A stretch of 64,000 nt of DNA from Streptomyces actinomycinicus (GCF_016741775.1 NZ_JAERRK010000003.1:248001-312000); one strand, 5' to 3'; shown: positions 48,811 to 57,519, numbered from the stretch's first letter. Notes: a model not told the origin generated them from the sequence alone. Made by a program: numbers and translations.

Positions 48811-51660
48811 TCAGCCCAGGCGGGTCAGCTTCGCGCCGAGACCGGGCTCGGCCAGGTCCTGCTGCAGGGCCACCGGAACCTTCACGGCACCGGCCGAACC
48901 GTCACCCACGGTGAGCGTGCCGACCCTCGTGCCGGCCTTCGCGGTGTGCGGCACGCTGCCGGAGGCGAAGGACAGCTTCACCTTCAGCCCGGCCCAGCCG
49001 ACGGCGGGGACGTCCTTGGTGGCCACCACCGGGGTGTGGCCGCCGAGCCCGTCGTCCACGTAGCCGACCACATCGCCCTTCTTCAGGATCTTCGACGAGG
49101 TCAGCGCGGACTGCGCGGCACGCAGCGCGGTCTCGCTGACCTTGTTGACCGTCTCCAGGATCTTCTCCTTGTGCTGGCCGAGGATCGCGCCGACGATCGT
49201 CACCGTCTGCCCGCCGACCTGCTTGCGGGAGGCGAAGAGCAGGTTGCCGCCGGCCGCGGTGGTGCTGCCGGTCTTGATGCCGATCGCACCCATGTGGAAC
49301 GGCAGCTCGTTGTAGTTGGGCCAGAACTTGCCGGACGGGTCGGTCCAGCTGGCCGCGCTGCTGATGGCGACCAGCGCCGGTACCTTGACGAACGCCTGGC
49401 CGAGCTTCACCTGGTCCTCGGCGGTGGAGACGGTGGTCTCCTTCAGGCCCGAGGGATCGGTGTACGTGGTGTGGGTCATCCCCAGTTCCTTGGCGGTGGC
49501 GTTCATCTTCTTGATGAACGCCGCCTCCGAGCCCGAGTCCCAGCGCGCGAGCAGCCGCGCGATGTTGTTGGCGGAGGGGATCATGACGGCCGACAGGGCC
49601 TGCTTCTCGGTGAGGTGGTTGCCTGCCTTGACGGTGTTCAGCGTGGACTCGCCGTCCTTGAAGTAGCCGCCCTCCGTCTCGGCCTTCGCGTCGATCTCGA
49701 TCTTCGGGCCTTCTTCGCCGGGCTTCAGCGGGTGTTCCCTGAGGATGATGTACGCGGTCATGGTCTTGGCGACCGAGCCGATGGCCACGGGCGTCTGCTT
49801 GCCGAAGCTGCCCATCGTGCCGATGCCGGCGCCGTCGATCCAGCCCTGGCCCTCGTTCGGCCAGGGCAGCTGCAGCTTGTCACCGGCGAACGTGTAGCTG
49901 TCCTTGCCGGTGAGCTGCAGGGTGGGGGACGGCAGCGGGCGGAACGCCTGCACGACCGCGATGACGATCGCCAGGACCAGGACCAGGGGGGTCCAGATCT
50001 TGACCCGGCGCACGAGCGTGCGGACCGGGGTCTCCGGGGGCGGCGGCGTGTTCGTCAGCTCCGCCAGCAGGTCCAGCGGGGGCTTGGGCGGGAGCGGCTG
50101 CTGGGTGGTGCGCTCGGGGCCGACGTGCGGGACGGTGGTGGTGGTGTCGCGGGCGGGAGCCGGGGCCTTCGCCTGCGGCTGCGGCTTGGCCGGGGGCTGT
50201 GCCGGCGCCGGTGCCTTTGCCTGCGGCTTGGCCGACGGCTCTGCCGGTGCCTTTGCCTGCGGCTTGGCCGACGGCTCCGCCGGTGCCTCTGCCTTCGGCG
50301 TTGCCTTCTCCTGCGCCTGTGTCCGTGGCTTTCCGGCCGGGCGCATGTCGTCCTTGAGCGCGACGAACTTGCTCGTGCGCTCGGAGTCGGACTCCGGGGG
50401 CTTGGGCTTGCCGCCGAGCTTGAGCATGGTCGTCGGCTGGTCGACGGCGGGCTTCCTGGGCTGTACGGCCTTGAAGACGGCGGTCGGCTGATCGACGGGG
50501 CGGGCGTCTGTGGGGCCGGACTCCGCCTCGGCTTCGCCTTCGGCGTCCGTCTTCCCACCCGCACCACCCGTGCGGGTCTCGTCGTCGGCCGCGGGTGGCC
50601 CCTGCGGGTCGTCCTCACCGTCGGCGGCCTCCGGCCCGTCACCGGCCTCCCCGGCCTCGGCTACGCCTTCGCCCCCAGCAGCCTTCGTGCCGGCACCAGC
50701 CTCACCGTCCGCGTCAGCCTCCGTGCCGCCCTCTGACTTGGCGTCCGCGTCGGCCTTCGTGCCGGCGCCGGGCTCGCTGTCCGCGTCAGTCTTCGTGTCG
50801 CCCTCGCGCTTGGCGTCCGCGCCGGCCTTCGCGCGAGCATCAGCCTCGCCGTCCGCGTCAGCCTTCGCGCCAGCGCCAGCCTTCGCGCCAGCGACAGCCT
50901 CGCTGTCCGCGTCAGTCTTCGTGCCGCCCTCTGGCTTGGCGTCCGCGTCGGCCTTTGTGCCGGCGCCGGGCTCGCTGTCCGCGTCAGTCTTCGTGTCGCC
51001 CTCTGGCTTGGCGTCGGCGTCAGCGTCTGCCTCTTCCTTTGCGGGCGCGTCAAGCTTGGCCTCTGCCTCAACCTTGGTGTCTGCCTCGGTTTCGGTGCCG
51101 GCCTCGGTGTCCGCTTCAGCTTCGGCGTCCGCTTCGGCCCCGCTGTCGGTGTGCGTGTCGGCCCCGGTGCCTGCGGTGGATTCGGTGTCCGTCGTGTGCT
51201 TGGGCTTCGTGTCGGCCGGGGGCGTGGCGTGGGACTCTGCCTTGGTGTCAGCCTTGGTGGGCCGGGCGCCCTTTGGGGTGTCGGTGGTATTCGACGGGCT
51301 GGCCGTGTCCGTGGTCGCCCCGGGGGCCGTCGCCGGGGTCCCGGCGGCGGGCTTCTCGTCCTCGGTGTTCTCGGGCTTTGCACTCGCGTCGGCTCGCGGC
51401 TCGCGTACCCACGCCGACACCGCCGCGCGCAGGGCGGTGTCCTGAGGGTCGGCGTCGGCCGGTTCCTCCGGTGTGGACGGGGTTTCGGACCGTATCGTCA
51501 GGATCTTCGTCGCGGTGTCCGCGGCGCCGTCCGAGGAATCCTTTTCGCGGGCCACTGCGAGACGCGGATCGCGCGCCTCGGGAACCGAACCCGCGCTCCC
51601 CGACGTCGGTTTCGCCGACGACTCGCGCTGCTTCGACCTGTCGGGGGACTCGCCCGCCAC
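48811..51660 (-). CDS. D-alanyl-D-alanine carboxypeptidase with disordered cytoplasmic tail
   Basis: A 949-residue penicillin-binding protein. The first 550 residues are cytosolic and disordered: blocks rich in DADA, KADAD, EGDTKTD and SEPGAG repeats, then PAEPSAKPQAKA repeats. DQPTAVFKAVQ and DQPTTMLKLGG also occur. One helix at about 553-572 (WTPLVLVLAIVIAVVQAF) crosses the membrane. The PBP5-type domain outside has SVAK (IGSVAK, about residue 630), SAN (MIPSANN) and KTG (GIKTGST). It trims the terminal D-Ala of peptidoglycan stem peptides. The S. coelicolor counterpart, SCO4439 by my recollection, affects spore wall. The GTG follows AGGAGG. Repeats make its length prone to variation. Confidence 0.92.
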   Translation of the reverse strand: MAGESPDRSKQRESSAKPTSGSAGSVPEARDPRLAVAREKDSSDGAADTATKILTIRSETPSTPEEPADADPQDTALRAAVSAWVREPRADASAKPENTEDEKPAAGTPATAPGATTDTASPSNTTDTPKGARPTKADTKAESHATPPADTKPKHTTDTESTAGTGADTHTDSGAEADAEAEADTEAGTETEADTKVEAEAKLDAPAKEEADADADAKPEGDTKTDADSEPGAGTKADADAKPEGGTKTDADSEAVAGAKAGAGAKADADGEADARAKAGADAKREGDTKTDADSEPGAGTKADADAKSEGGTEADADGEAGAGTKAAGGEGVAEAGEAGDGPEAADGEDDPQGPPAADDETRTGGAGGKTDAEGEAEAESGPTDARPVDQPTAVFKAVQPRKPAVDQPTTMLKLGGKPKPPESDSERTSKFVALKDDMRPAGKPRTQAQEKATPKAEAPAEPSAKPQAKAPAEPSAKPQAKAPAPAQPPAKPQPQAKAPAPARDTTTTVPHVGPERTTQQPLPPKPPLDLLAELTNTPPPPETPVRTLVRRVKIWTPLVLVLAIVIAVVQAFRPLPSPTLQLTGKDSYTFAGDKLQLPWPNEGQGWIDGAGIGTMGSFGKQTPVAIGSVAKTMTAYIILREHPLKPGEEGPKIEIDAKAETEGGYFKDGESTLNTVKAGNHLTEKQALSAVMIPSANNIARLLARWDSGSEAAFIKKMNATAKELGMTHTTYTDPSGLKETTVSTAEDQVKLGQAFVKVPALVAISSAASWTDPSGKFWPNYNELPFHMGAIGIKTGSTTAAGGNLLFASRKQVGGQTVTIVGAILGQHKEKILETVNKVSETALRAAQSALTSSKILKKGDVVGYVDDGLGGHTPVVATKDVPAVGWAGLKVKLSFASGSVPHTAKAGTRVGTLTVGDGSAGAVKVPVALQQDLAEPGLGAKLTRLG

Positions 51661-51853
51661 CGATGCCTCCTCATGCGCCGCACGCCTAAGCGCGCCCTGT
51701 CCGAACCATGTACCAGTGTCCTGTGTGAGGGCTTGGCCCCTGCGGTAGACGAGAACGACATACCTACCGGTTCCCTCACGAACCGGTCACGCGCCCTCGA
51801 CAGACCAATGTGAGAGGGGTCACCCTGTCATTCATCCACGCGGGGAGGCATGG

Positions 51854-52609
51854 ATGGGCAGGAGCCGCAGAACACTTCCGGAGGAGCTTCTGCTGCTGGC
51901 ACTGGACCCGGCCACGGGTACCACTGCACAGCCGCAGTCGCTCGACCTCGGTCTGGCCGGTGCGCAGCTAGTGGAGCTGGCGCTGGCCGGACGGATAGCC
52001 CCAGACGGGGATCGTATCGCCGTGGTGGTGCCACGGCCGACAGGAGATCCGACTCTGGACTGCGCGTTGGAGTTGCTGCGAAGGCGTGGCGCTCCCGTGC
52101 GTGCCGTCCATTGGATCGGTGGGCCCCGGTTGGGCCTCAGGCAGACCTACCTGTCACATCTGGAGCGGTGCGGCATGGTCGCCGCCGTACCGGGCCAGAT
52201 GTGCGGGGTGCTGCCGACGACCCGCTACCAGGCCACCGACACCGACATCAGCCGGGAGATCCGCGCCCGGCTGGACTCCGCGATCCGCACCGGCGTACCG
52301 CCGGACCCGCGGACCGCGGCGCTCGCCGCCCTGGCACACGCCGTCGGGCTCGGCAAGCACCTGTATCCGGGCAACGAGGGCCGGTCCTCGCGGTCCCGGC
52401 TGCGGGACCTGATCCGGCACGACCCCATGGGCGGGCTCGTAGCCCACGCCGTGATGGACGTGCAGAACGGTGCGGCCGCCCAGCCGCGCCGGAGCCCGGC
52501 CCCGGCGGGCCGGCAGGCCGCGTCCGGTGCCCGGGCCACGGCGGAACCCGCACGCGGGGTTCCGATGCAGCCGCGCCACGGATCCATGGCGCGCGCCGTG
52601 GCCCACTGA
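51854..52609 (+). CDS. GPP34 (Golgi phosphoprotein 3)-family protein
   Basis: A 251-residue GPP34 protein. It starts GRSRRTLPEELLLLALDPATG and has LAGAQLVELALAGRIAPDGDRIAVV, DCALELLRRRGAPVRAVHWI, and TDISREIRARLDSAIRTGVPPDPRTAALAALAHAVGL. In eukaryotes GPP34 binds phosphatidylinositol 4-phosphate; the Streptomyces role is unknown, though the fold suggests membrane association. The tail after residue 200 is Ala/Pro-rich and disordered. The ATG lies five bases after GGGGAGG. It is divergent from the carboxypeptidase gene and ends before a very strong hairpin. Confidence 0.88.
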   Translation: MGRSRRTLPEELLLLALDPATGTTAQPQSLDLGLAGAQLVELALAGRIAPDGDRIAVVVPRPTGDPTLDCALELLRRRGAPVRAVHWIGGPRLGLRQTYLSHLERCGMVAAVPGQMCGVLPTTRYQATDTDISREIRARLDSAIRTGVPPDPRTAALAALAHAVGLGKHLYPGNEGRSSRSRLRDLIRHDPMGGLVAHAVMDVQNGAAAQPRRSPAPAGRQAASGARATAEPARGVPMQPRHGSMARAVAH

Positions 52610-52655
52610 GCCGTAACCCCGGTCCCACAAGACCCGGTTCGGGAGCCGCTGGTCC

Positions 52656-52696
52656 GAGCGGGGCGGCGAGACGCTTGCGGTCTCGCCGCCCCGCTC
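52656..52696 (+). terminator. 17-bp perfect hairpin after the GPP34 gene
   Basis: GAGCGGGGCGGCGAGAC pairs perfectly with GTCTCGCCGCCCCGCTC around a 7-nt loop, 47 bases after the stop. There is no T-run, as is usual for Streptomyces terminators. Confidence 0.75.
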
Positions 52697-52818
52697 GACT
52701 GCGTCCATGCCGCATATCCTCCGTTTCCCAGCGGTAGAAACCACCTTGGTGGCAGTCTGCTCAACAGCAGATACGGAAAGTGTTAAGCAACAGGCAGGCA
52801 GCCGGAGGTGCACGTCCC

Positions 52819-53676
52819 GTGGCGTCCAATGTCAATCCCACCGTCAGACGACGCCGGCTGGGCCAGGAGCTGCGCAGGCTCCGCGAGCTCAAGGGCATGA
52901 CGGCGGAAGAGGTGGCGGAGCGGCTGCTCGTGTCGCAGTCGAAGATCAGCCGGTTGGAGAACGGCCGCAGAAGCATCAGCCAGCGCGATGTGCGCGATCT
53001 GTGCGGGGTCTACGAGGTCGAGGACCAGCGGATCGTCGACTCGCTGATGGAGATGGCCCGGGATTCCAGGCAGCAGGGGTGGTGGCACACCTTCGGGGAC
53101 ATCCCGTACAGCGTCTACATCGGTCTGGAGACCGACGCCGAGTCGCTGCGCGTGTACGAACCCCAGCTGGTGACCGGTCTGTTGCAGACCCGCGCCTACG
53201 CCGAGGCCCTGGTGCAGGGCGCGTTGCCGGAGACGTCGACGGCCGAGATCGAGAAGCGGGTCCAGGTGCGGATGCGCCGACAGGAACGTATCACCGCCGA
53301 GATCAACCCGCTCCGGCTGTGGGTCGTGCTGGACGAGGCGGCGCTGCGCCGGGTCGTCGGCAGCAAACTGGTGATGCGTGAGCAACTGGAGCACCTGATC
53401 GAGATGTCCCAGCTGCCGCACGTCACCGTGCAGGTGCTGCCGTTTGAGGTGGGCGCGCATCCGGGGCTCAACGGCCAGTACGCCATCCTGGAGTTCGCCG
53501 ACGCGGCCGACTCCAGTGTGGTCTACCTCGAGGGCGTCACCAGCGACCTGTACCTGGAGAAGGCGCAGGACGTGCAGAAGTACGCCGTGATGTACGAGCA
53601 TCTGCGGGCACAGTCCCTCAATGTGGAGGCGTCCCGGCAATACATCGCCGATGTGGCGAAACTGTACGCGGACTGA
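52819..53676 (+). CDS. XRE-family regulator with DUF5753 effector domain
   Basis: A 285-residue regulator. An N-terminal XRE helix-turn-helix (about 10-70; RLGQELRRLRELKGMTAEEVAERLLVSQSKISRLENGRRSISQRDV) is followed by DUF5753 (about 100-285; YEPQLVTGLLQTRAYAEAL, LWVVLDEAALRRVVGS, VQVLPFEVGAHPGLNGQYAILEF, SLNVEASRQYIADVA). Such proteins pair with a DUF397 protein, here at 53866, and many Streptomyces carry dozens of these pairs as developmental or antibiotic regulators. The GTG at 52819 lies ten bases after GGAGG; the upstream open frame adds 13 non-family residues. Confidence 0.94.
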   Translation: MASNVNPTVRRRRLGQELRRLRELKGMTAEEVAERLLVSQSKISRLENGRRSISQRDVRDLCGVYEVEDQRIVDSLMEMARDSRQQGWWHTFGDIPYSVYIGLETDAESLRVYEPQLVTGLLQTRAYAEALVQGALPETSTAEIEKRVQVRMRRQERITAEINPLRLWVVLDEAALRRVVGSKLVMREQLEHLIEMSQLPHVTVQVLPFEVGAHPGLNGQYAILEFADAADSSVVYLEGVTSDLYLEKAQDVQKYAVMYEHLRAQSLNVEASRQYIADVAKLYAD

Positions 53677-53865
53677 CGTCATCTCGCAGAGGGCGCCGGA
53701 TCGTACACCGTCGGTCCACTCCAGTGGAAGGCTCACCTGGAATATGCCATCCGGTTGAGTGAACGACTACTCCGGCAAGGGCGGTTGCCCGGTAGCGTCG
53801 ATCACGCCAATCAGACGACATGGTTGGCGTGAACCGCACTACCGCAACTCGCAACAGGAGTGGAC

Positions 53866-54057
53866 ATGGCACTGATTCAGGGCGCTTCGGAGACGTGGAT
53901 GAAGTCTTCCTATTCCGCGGGCAACGGCGCCTGCGTCGAGGTCAAGTCGCCCACCACCGCCGAACTCGCCGTCCGCGACTCCAAGGTCTCCGAGGGTCCG
54001 ATCCTGGCCTTCCCCGCCACCGCGTGGAACGCCTTCGTGGCCTCGGTCAAGGCGTAA
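53866..54057 (+). CDS. DUF397 partner protein
   Basis: A 63-residue DUF397 protein. It shows the usual signature W-x-K-S-S-Y-S (ETWMKSSYSAGNGACVEV) followed by VAVRDSK-type and FPATAWNAFVASVK strands. DUF397 proteins act with the neighbouring XRE-DUF5753 regulator, probably as antagonists. The ATG at 53866 follows AGGAG by five bases; a GTG two codons earlier overlaps that site and is less likely. It lies 189 bp after the regulator. Confidence 0.93.
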   Translation: MALIQGASETWMKSSYSAGNGACVEVKSPTTAELAVRDSKVSEGPILAFPATAWNAFVASVKA

Positions 54058-54156
54058 GGGGATCTCCCTGACCCTGGTCCGGACAACTGCACAAGCATCA
54101 CCAGGAGAGCCCTCTCGACCAGTCGCCGTCCTTGCCGAGAGGGCACCCTCTTTCCC

Positions 54157-54317
54157 GGGCCCCGGGCTCTCCCGGGCCCGGGTCGTTCCGGGCCCCGGCT
54201 CTCCTGGGCCCCGGCTCTCCTGGGCCCCGGCTCTCCCGGGCCCCGGCTCTTCTGGGCCCCGGCTCTCCTGGGTGCGGGTGGTTCCGGGCCCCGGCTCTCC
54301 TGGGTGCAGGTCGTTCC
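54157..54317. repeat. 16-bp minisatellite, ten units of two types
   Basis: Ten units of 16 bp (one of 17). Type A is GGGCCCCGGCTCTCCT and close variants; type B is GGGTGCAGGTCGTTCC, GGGTGCGGGTGGTTCC or GGGCCCGGGTCGTTCC. The order is A B A A A A A B A B. It lies between the DUF397 gene and the MerR gene in noncoding sequence. Just downstream, CGGCTCACTTC occurs in tandem (54360-54381) plus a partial third copy. Confidence 0.88.
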
Positions 54318-54422
54318 CGGTCTCGGTCCGCCTCTGGGCGCACTTCACGGCGCGCCCTTCGGCTCACTTCCGGCTCACTTCCGGCTCACGTCCCGTACGT
54401 TGCCGTGCGGACGCCCACCGGG

Positions 54423-55280
54423 TCACCGCACCGGGAACGCCACATCGCACACCGGATCCTCGGCTCCCGCCGCCTCCCAGTCCGCGAAGTACACCTCCCG
54501 GCAGGGCCCCGCCGTCTCCAGTCCCTCCGCGGCCACCCACTGCTCCACCGCCTCGAAGGCGGCCAGGATCTGCGGATGCGCCACCTGCGCCTTGGTGATC
54601 CGGGCGTAGGCCAGCCGGGCGGCGGGCTCCACCCGGACCGTCGTCTCCCAGGCCCGGCCCTGCCGCGCGGCCCACGCCCGGGCAGCCGCCTCGTCCGCCA
54701 CCGGCACACAGGACTCGGCCGGTCCGTCGCTCTCCATCGACACCTCGGAGTGGTAGACGACGAACGGCGCACCCGTGACGCCCCCGCACTCCCGGGCCGC
54801 CGACTCCAGCCGTCCCAGGGACGCGCCGATCCAGGCCGGCAGTTCGTCCGCCAGGGTGTGCCGTGACTCGGTGATCACCACCTGTGCCGGCACGTCGACG
54901 GTCTCGATCACGAACTTCTCGTACATCTCGGAGCTCCTCCCCGACAGTCGTCCACGGAGGTAGGCGGCGAGGGTGCGCTGCCCGGCGACCCGGGCCTCCA
55001 CGTCCGCCCAGTAGGCGGCGAGCCGGTCGGCGGCCTCGGTGCCCCCGGCCCCGAGCACCTCGGAGATCCGGGCGAGCGGCATGTCCAGCTGCCGCAGCAG
55101 GGCGACCAGACGGGCACGGTCGACCTGGTCGGCGCGGTAGTAGCGGTAGCCGCTGGCCTCGTCCACCTGGGCCGGGGCCAGCAGGCCCAGCCGGTCGTAC
55201 AGCCGCAGAGCCTTGGCCGACAGCCGGGCCCGCGCGGCGAAGGCGCCGATGGTGAGCAGCTCCTCGTTCACGATTGCCAT
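54423..55280 (-). CDS. MerR-family regulator with GyrI-like effector domain
   Basis: A 285-residue MerR protein. The N-terminal winged helix (LLTIGAFAARARLSAKALRLYDRLGLLAPAQVDEASGYRYYRADQVDRARLVALLRQLDMPLARI) covers about residues 8-75. A coiled coil follows, then a GyrI-like/AraC effector-binding domain (about 120-285; VPAQVVITESRHTLADELPAWIGASLG, PFVVYHSEV, AGPCREVYFAD). These sense amphipathic or aromatic ligands. Its own promoter upstream has the diagnostic MerR 19-bp spacing. The ATG is taken at 55280, with no strong ribosome site. Confidence 0.92.
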   Translation of the reverse strand: MAIVNEELLTIGAFAARARLSAKALRLYDRLGLLAPAQVDEASGYRYYRADQVDRARLVALLRQLDMPLARISEVLGAGGTEAADRLAAYWADVEARVAGQRTLAAYLRGRLSGRSSEMYEKFVIETVDVPAQVVITESRHTLADELPAWIGASLGRLESAARECGGVTGAPFVVYHSEVSMESDGPAESCVPVADEAAARAWAARQGRAWETTVRVEPAARLAYARITKAQVAHPQILAAFEAVEQWVAAEGLETAGPCREVYFADWEAAGAEDPVCDVAFPVR

Positions 55281-55320
55281 CCTCCGTCACCGGGCGGTTC
55301 CGGTCCGCCCGGCGAGGAGG

Positions 55321-55351
55321 AGGCTGGTCCTTGCCCCAGGGACAAGGTCAA
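55321..55351 (-). promoter_or_regulatory. MerR-type promoter with 19-bp spacer
   Basis: On the minus strand: -35 TTGACC (55351-55346), a 19-bp spacer and -10 CAGCCT (55326-55321). The spacer holds a palindrome, CCTTGTCCC/GGGGCAAGG, one mismatch. This is the layout used by MerR activators, so the gene is likely autoregulated. It sits between the MerR start and the glutathione peroxidase stop. Confidence 0.75.
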
Positions 55352-55358
55352 GCAGGGC

Positions 55359-55859
55359 TCAGCCGAGCTGGCCCTCGACGGCCGCGACGACCTCGGCCGA
55401 CTCCGGCTCGGTCTGCGGCGAGAACCGCGCGACGACCTGGCCGTCCCGCCCGATCAGGAACTTCTCGAAGTTCCAGCGGATGTCCCCGGTGTGCCCCTCG
55501 GCGTCCGCGAACCCGACCAGCCGCTCGTACAGCGCGTGCCGGCCCTCTCCGTTCACCTCCACCTTCTCGGTCAGCGGGAAGGTGACGCCGTACGTGGCCG
55601 AGCAGAACTCGGCGATCTCCTCGGCGCTGCCGGGCTCCTGCCCGAGGAACTGGTTGCAGGGCACGCCCAGCACGGTGAAGCCCTGGCCGGCGTACCGCTC
55701 CTGGAGCCTCTCGAGGCCCGTGTACTGCGGGGTCAGGCCGCACTTGGAGGCCACGTTCACGATGAGCACGGCCTTGCCGGCGTACTGCGGCAGGTTGGCG
55801 GAGCCGCCGGTGAGGGCTCCGATCTCGACATTCAGCACGTTGTGGTCAGCAGTCGTCAT
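55359..55859 (-). CDS. Glutathione peroxidase-family thiol peroxidase
   Basis: A 166-residue peroxidase of the glutathione peroxidase family. The peroxidatic Cys is in VNVASKCGLTPQYTGLERL (about residue 40); GVPCNQFLGQEPG holds the conserved Gln and a Cys, and WNFEKFLIGRDGQVVARFSP holds the Trp-Asn. Actinobacteria use mycothiol or thioredoxin rather than glutathione. It reduces peroxides in the cytosol. It lies upstream of the MerR regulator on the same strand, 78 bp. Confidence 0.93.
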   Translation of the reverse strand: MTTADHNVLNVEIGALTGGSANLPQYAGKAVLIVNVASKCGLTPQYTGLERLQERYAGQGFTVLGVPCNQFLGQEPGSAEEIAEFCSATYGVTFPLTEKVEVNGEGRHALYERLVGFADAEGHTGDIRWNFEKFLIGRDGQVVARFSPQTEPESAEVVAAVEGQLG

Positions 55860-55940
55860 GCTCGGATGCTAGCCCCGCCGGATCACCCCCCGACCCGGAG
55901 CCCCACCGCCCACACCCCCATCCGGCCTGACCGGACCCAG

Positions 55941-56254
55941 CCTCACCGATCACGCCCCGACGGCCGGGATCTCGTCCCGCCTCACCGATCACGGCCCGAC
56001 GGCCGGGATCTCGTCCCGCCTCACCGATCACGTCCCCGACGGCCCGGATCTCGTCCCGCCTCGCCGATCACGTCCCCGACGGCCCGGATCTCGTCCCACC
56101 GCGCCGGTCGCGTGCTCGTCGGTCCCGAGTCCGCCCAGTCTCACCGGTCGGGTCCGCGTCGGTCGCGGGTTCCCCGGTCTCGCTGGTCGCGTGCCCGTCG
56201 GTCCCGAGTCCGTCCGGTCTCGCCGGTCGCGTCCTCGTCGGTCCCCGTCACCCG
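55941..56254. repeat. 39/40-bp minisatellite, about eight units
   Basis: Eight units of 39 or 40 bp. The first four begin CCTCACCGATCACG (or CCTCGCC) and end GGGATCTCGTCCCG. The later four are drifted (CCGGTCGCGTGCTCGTCGG) but keep the period. The array runs into the last codons of the ArsR gene (stop at 56248). Identity is highest at the left end, as if growth occurs there. Confidence 0.85.
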
Positions 56255-57258
56255 CCCGCCGCGTCCACCAGCACGTCTCCCGCCGCCGTCCGCGCATACA
56301 GCACCGAGCGCCCGGCCCGCCGCCGCTCCACCAGCCCCGCCTCCCGCAGCACCTTCAGGTGCCGCCCCACCGAACCCAGCCCCTGCCCGGTCACCGCGGT
56401 CAGCTGGGTGGTGCTCATGGGGGAGGCGAGGAACACCAGCACCGCGGCCCGGCCAGCCCCGAGCAGCGCACCCAGACCGGCGGGCACGGCCCCGGCACCG
56501 TCCCCGGCGAGCGCGCCGGCGCAGGGGTAGACGACGGCGTACCGCTCCCCGTCCTCCCCGCCGTTTCCTTCCTCCCCGTCCTCCCCCTCCTTCTCGTCCC
56601 AGGCGACCCATCCCACCCGCTGCGGAGTCACCGGCACGAACACCAGCTCGGCGCCGGAGATCTCACGCGGTGGATACTCGTGCAGGTTGACCTGGAAGCG
56701 GTTCTCCCCGAGCCACCGCGTGCCGCCCGGCCGCAAGGAGTCCAGCACGCTCGCCCAGCCTGCCCGGCTCACCTGCGCGGTGCGCGCCACCACGTCCGCC
56801 TCCAGCACTCGCCGACGCCGCTCCCAGTACGGCCGTACGGTTTCCTCCCACACCCACTCCAGCAGCGAGGCCGCCCGTGCCGACAGGTCGTCCCGGTCGA
56901 GTTCGGCCGGCAGCGGCCCGGCGAGCGAGAGCCGCAGATGGGCGCGGGCGTCGTCGGCACCGACCGCGCGCACCCGGGCCACTTCCTCGCCGAAGTTCTC
57001 GTCACCGCGAGGCGTGGGCGTCAGGAAGTCCGCGATCCAGTCCCGCCCCAGCCCCGCCCGCACCAGCCGCGCCGTCACCGGATCGGCCGCGAGGCGCTCC
57101 CGGTAGCCGGGCAGATGGACGCGCAGCCACTCCTGCTCACCGGGATGGGCACCGGCGCCCGAGTGCAGCAGCTTCAGGCTCGCGAAGGTCTCGGAGAGCG
57201 GGGAGACCACGAACCGGCAGCGCGCCAGTGTGTCCGCGTTGAGCTGCCACCACCCCAA
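56248..57258 (-). CDS. ArsR-type regulator with DUF5937-like N-terminal domain
   Basis: A 336-residue protein. The N-terminal domain starts GWWQLNADTLARCRFVVSPLSETFASLKLLHSG and continues to about residue 240. The C-terminal winged helix-turn-helix (ASPMSTTQLTAVTGQGLGSVGRHLKVLREAGLVERRRAGRSVLYARTAAGDVLV) is of the ArsR type. This reversed domain order is typical of Streptomyces DUF5937/ArsR proteins, which often repress a divergent MFS exporter. Here the MFS gene at 57612 is divergent. The start is taken as TTG at 57258, seven bases after GGGAGGG, because family similarity starts there; upstream sequence is repeat. A polyacidic loop GEDGEEGNGGEDGE lies near residue 215. Confidence 0.83.
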   Translation of the reverse strand: MGWWQLNADTLARCRFVVSPLSETFASLKLLHSGAGAHPGEQEWLRVHLPGYRERLAADPVTARLVRAGLGRDWIADFLTPTPRGDENFGEEVARVRAVGADDARAHLRLSLAGPLPAELDRDDLSARAASLLEWVWEETVRPYWERRRRVLEADVVARTAQVSRAGWASVLDSLRPGGTRWLGENRFQVNLHEYPPREISGAELVFVPVTPQRVGWVAWDEKEGEDGEEGNGGEDGERYAVVYPCAGALAGDGAGAVPAGLGALLGAGRAAVLVFLASPMSTTQLTAVTGQGLGSVGRHLKVLREAGLVERRRAGRSVLYARTAAGDVLVDAAGG

Positions 57259-57358
57259 GACTCCGCCCTCCCCGTCCCACTTCGTCCACCCCGACGCACT
57301 CCGCCCGAGCGCGTCTCGTACCACGCCGCCCGAGCAAGACCTCGGCCCGTACGCCCCA

Positions 57359-57519
57359 CCGCCCACCGAGGTGCACCCCACCGCCCACTGATGTGCCCCC
57401 TCTTTGCCCGGCGACGTACCTCCACCGGCCGCTGAAGTGCCGCCTCTTTGCCCGGCGACGTATCCCCGTCGCCCGCTGACGTGCTGCTCTTGCCCTGCGA
57501 CGTGACCCACTGTCCGCTG
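57359..57519. repeat. 44-45-bp tandem repeat, about three units
   Basis: Three imperfect units (57381-57424, 57425-57469, 57470-57511) share a CGCTGAAGTG-like start and the core CTCTTTGCCCGGCGACGT. A partial unit precedes and another follows. It lies between the divergent ArsR and MFS genes. Confidence 0.7.

Noticed and set aside
50510..51689. Plus-strand Ala/Ser/Pro and Arg-rich frames opposite the carboxypeptidase tail
   Set aside because: They are shadows of the repetitive DADA-type coding region on the minus strand.
54157..54367. Collagen-like Gly-Pro-Arg repeat protein on the minus strand
   Set aside because: The reading is caused by the 16-bp array, whose period is not a multiple of three. 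There is no ribosome site or conserved domain.
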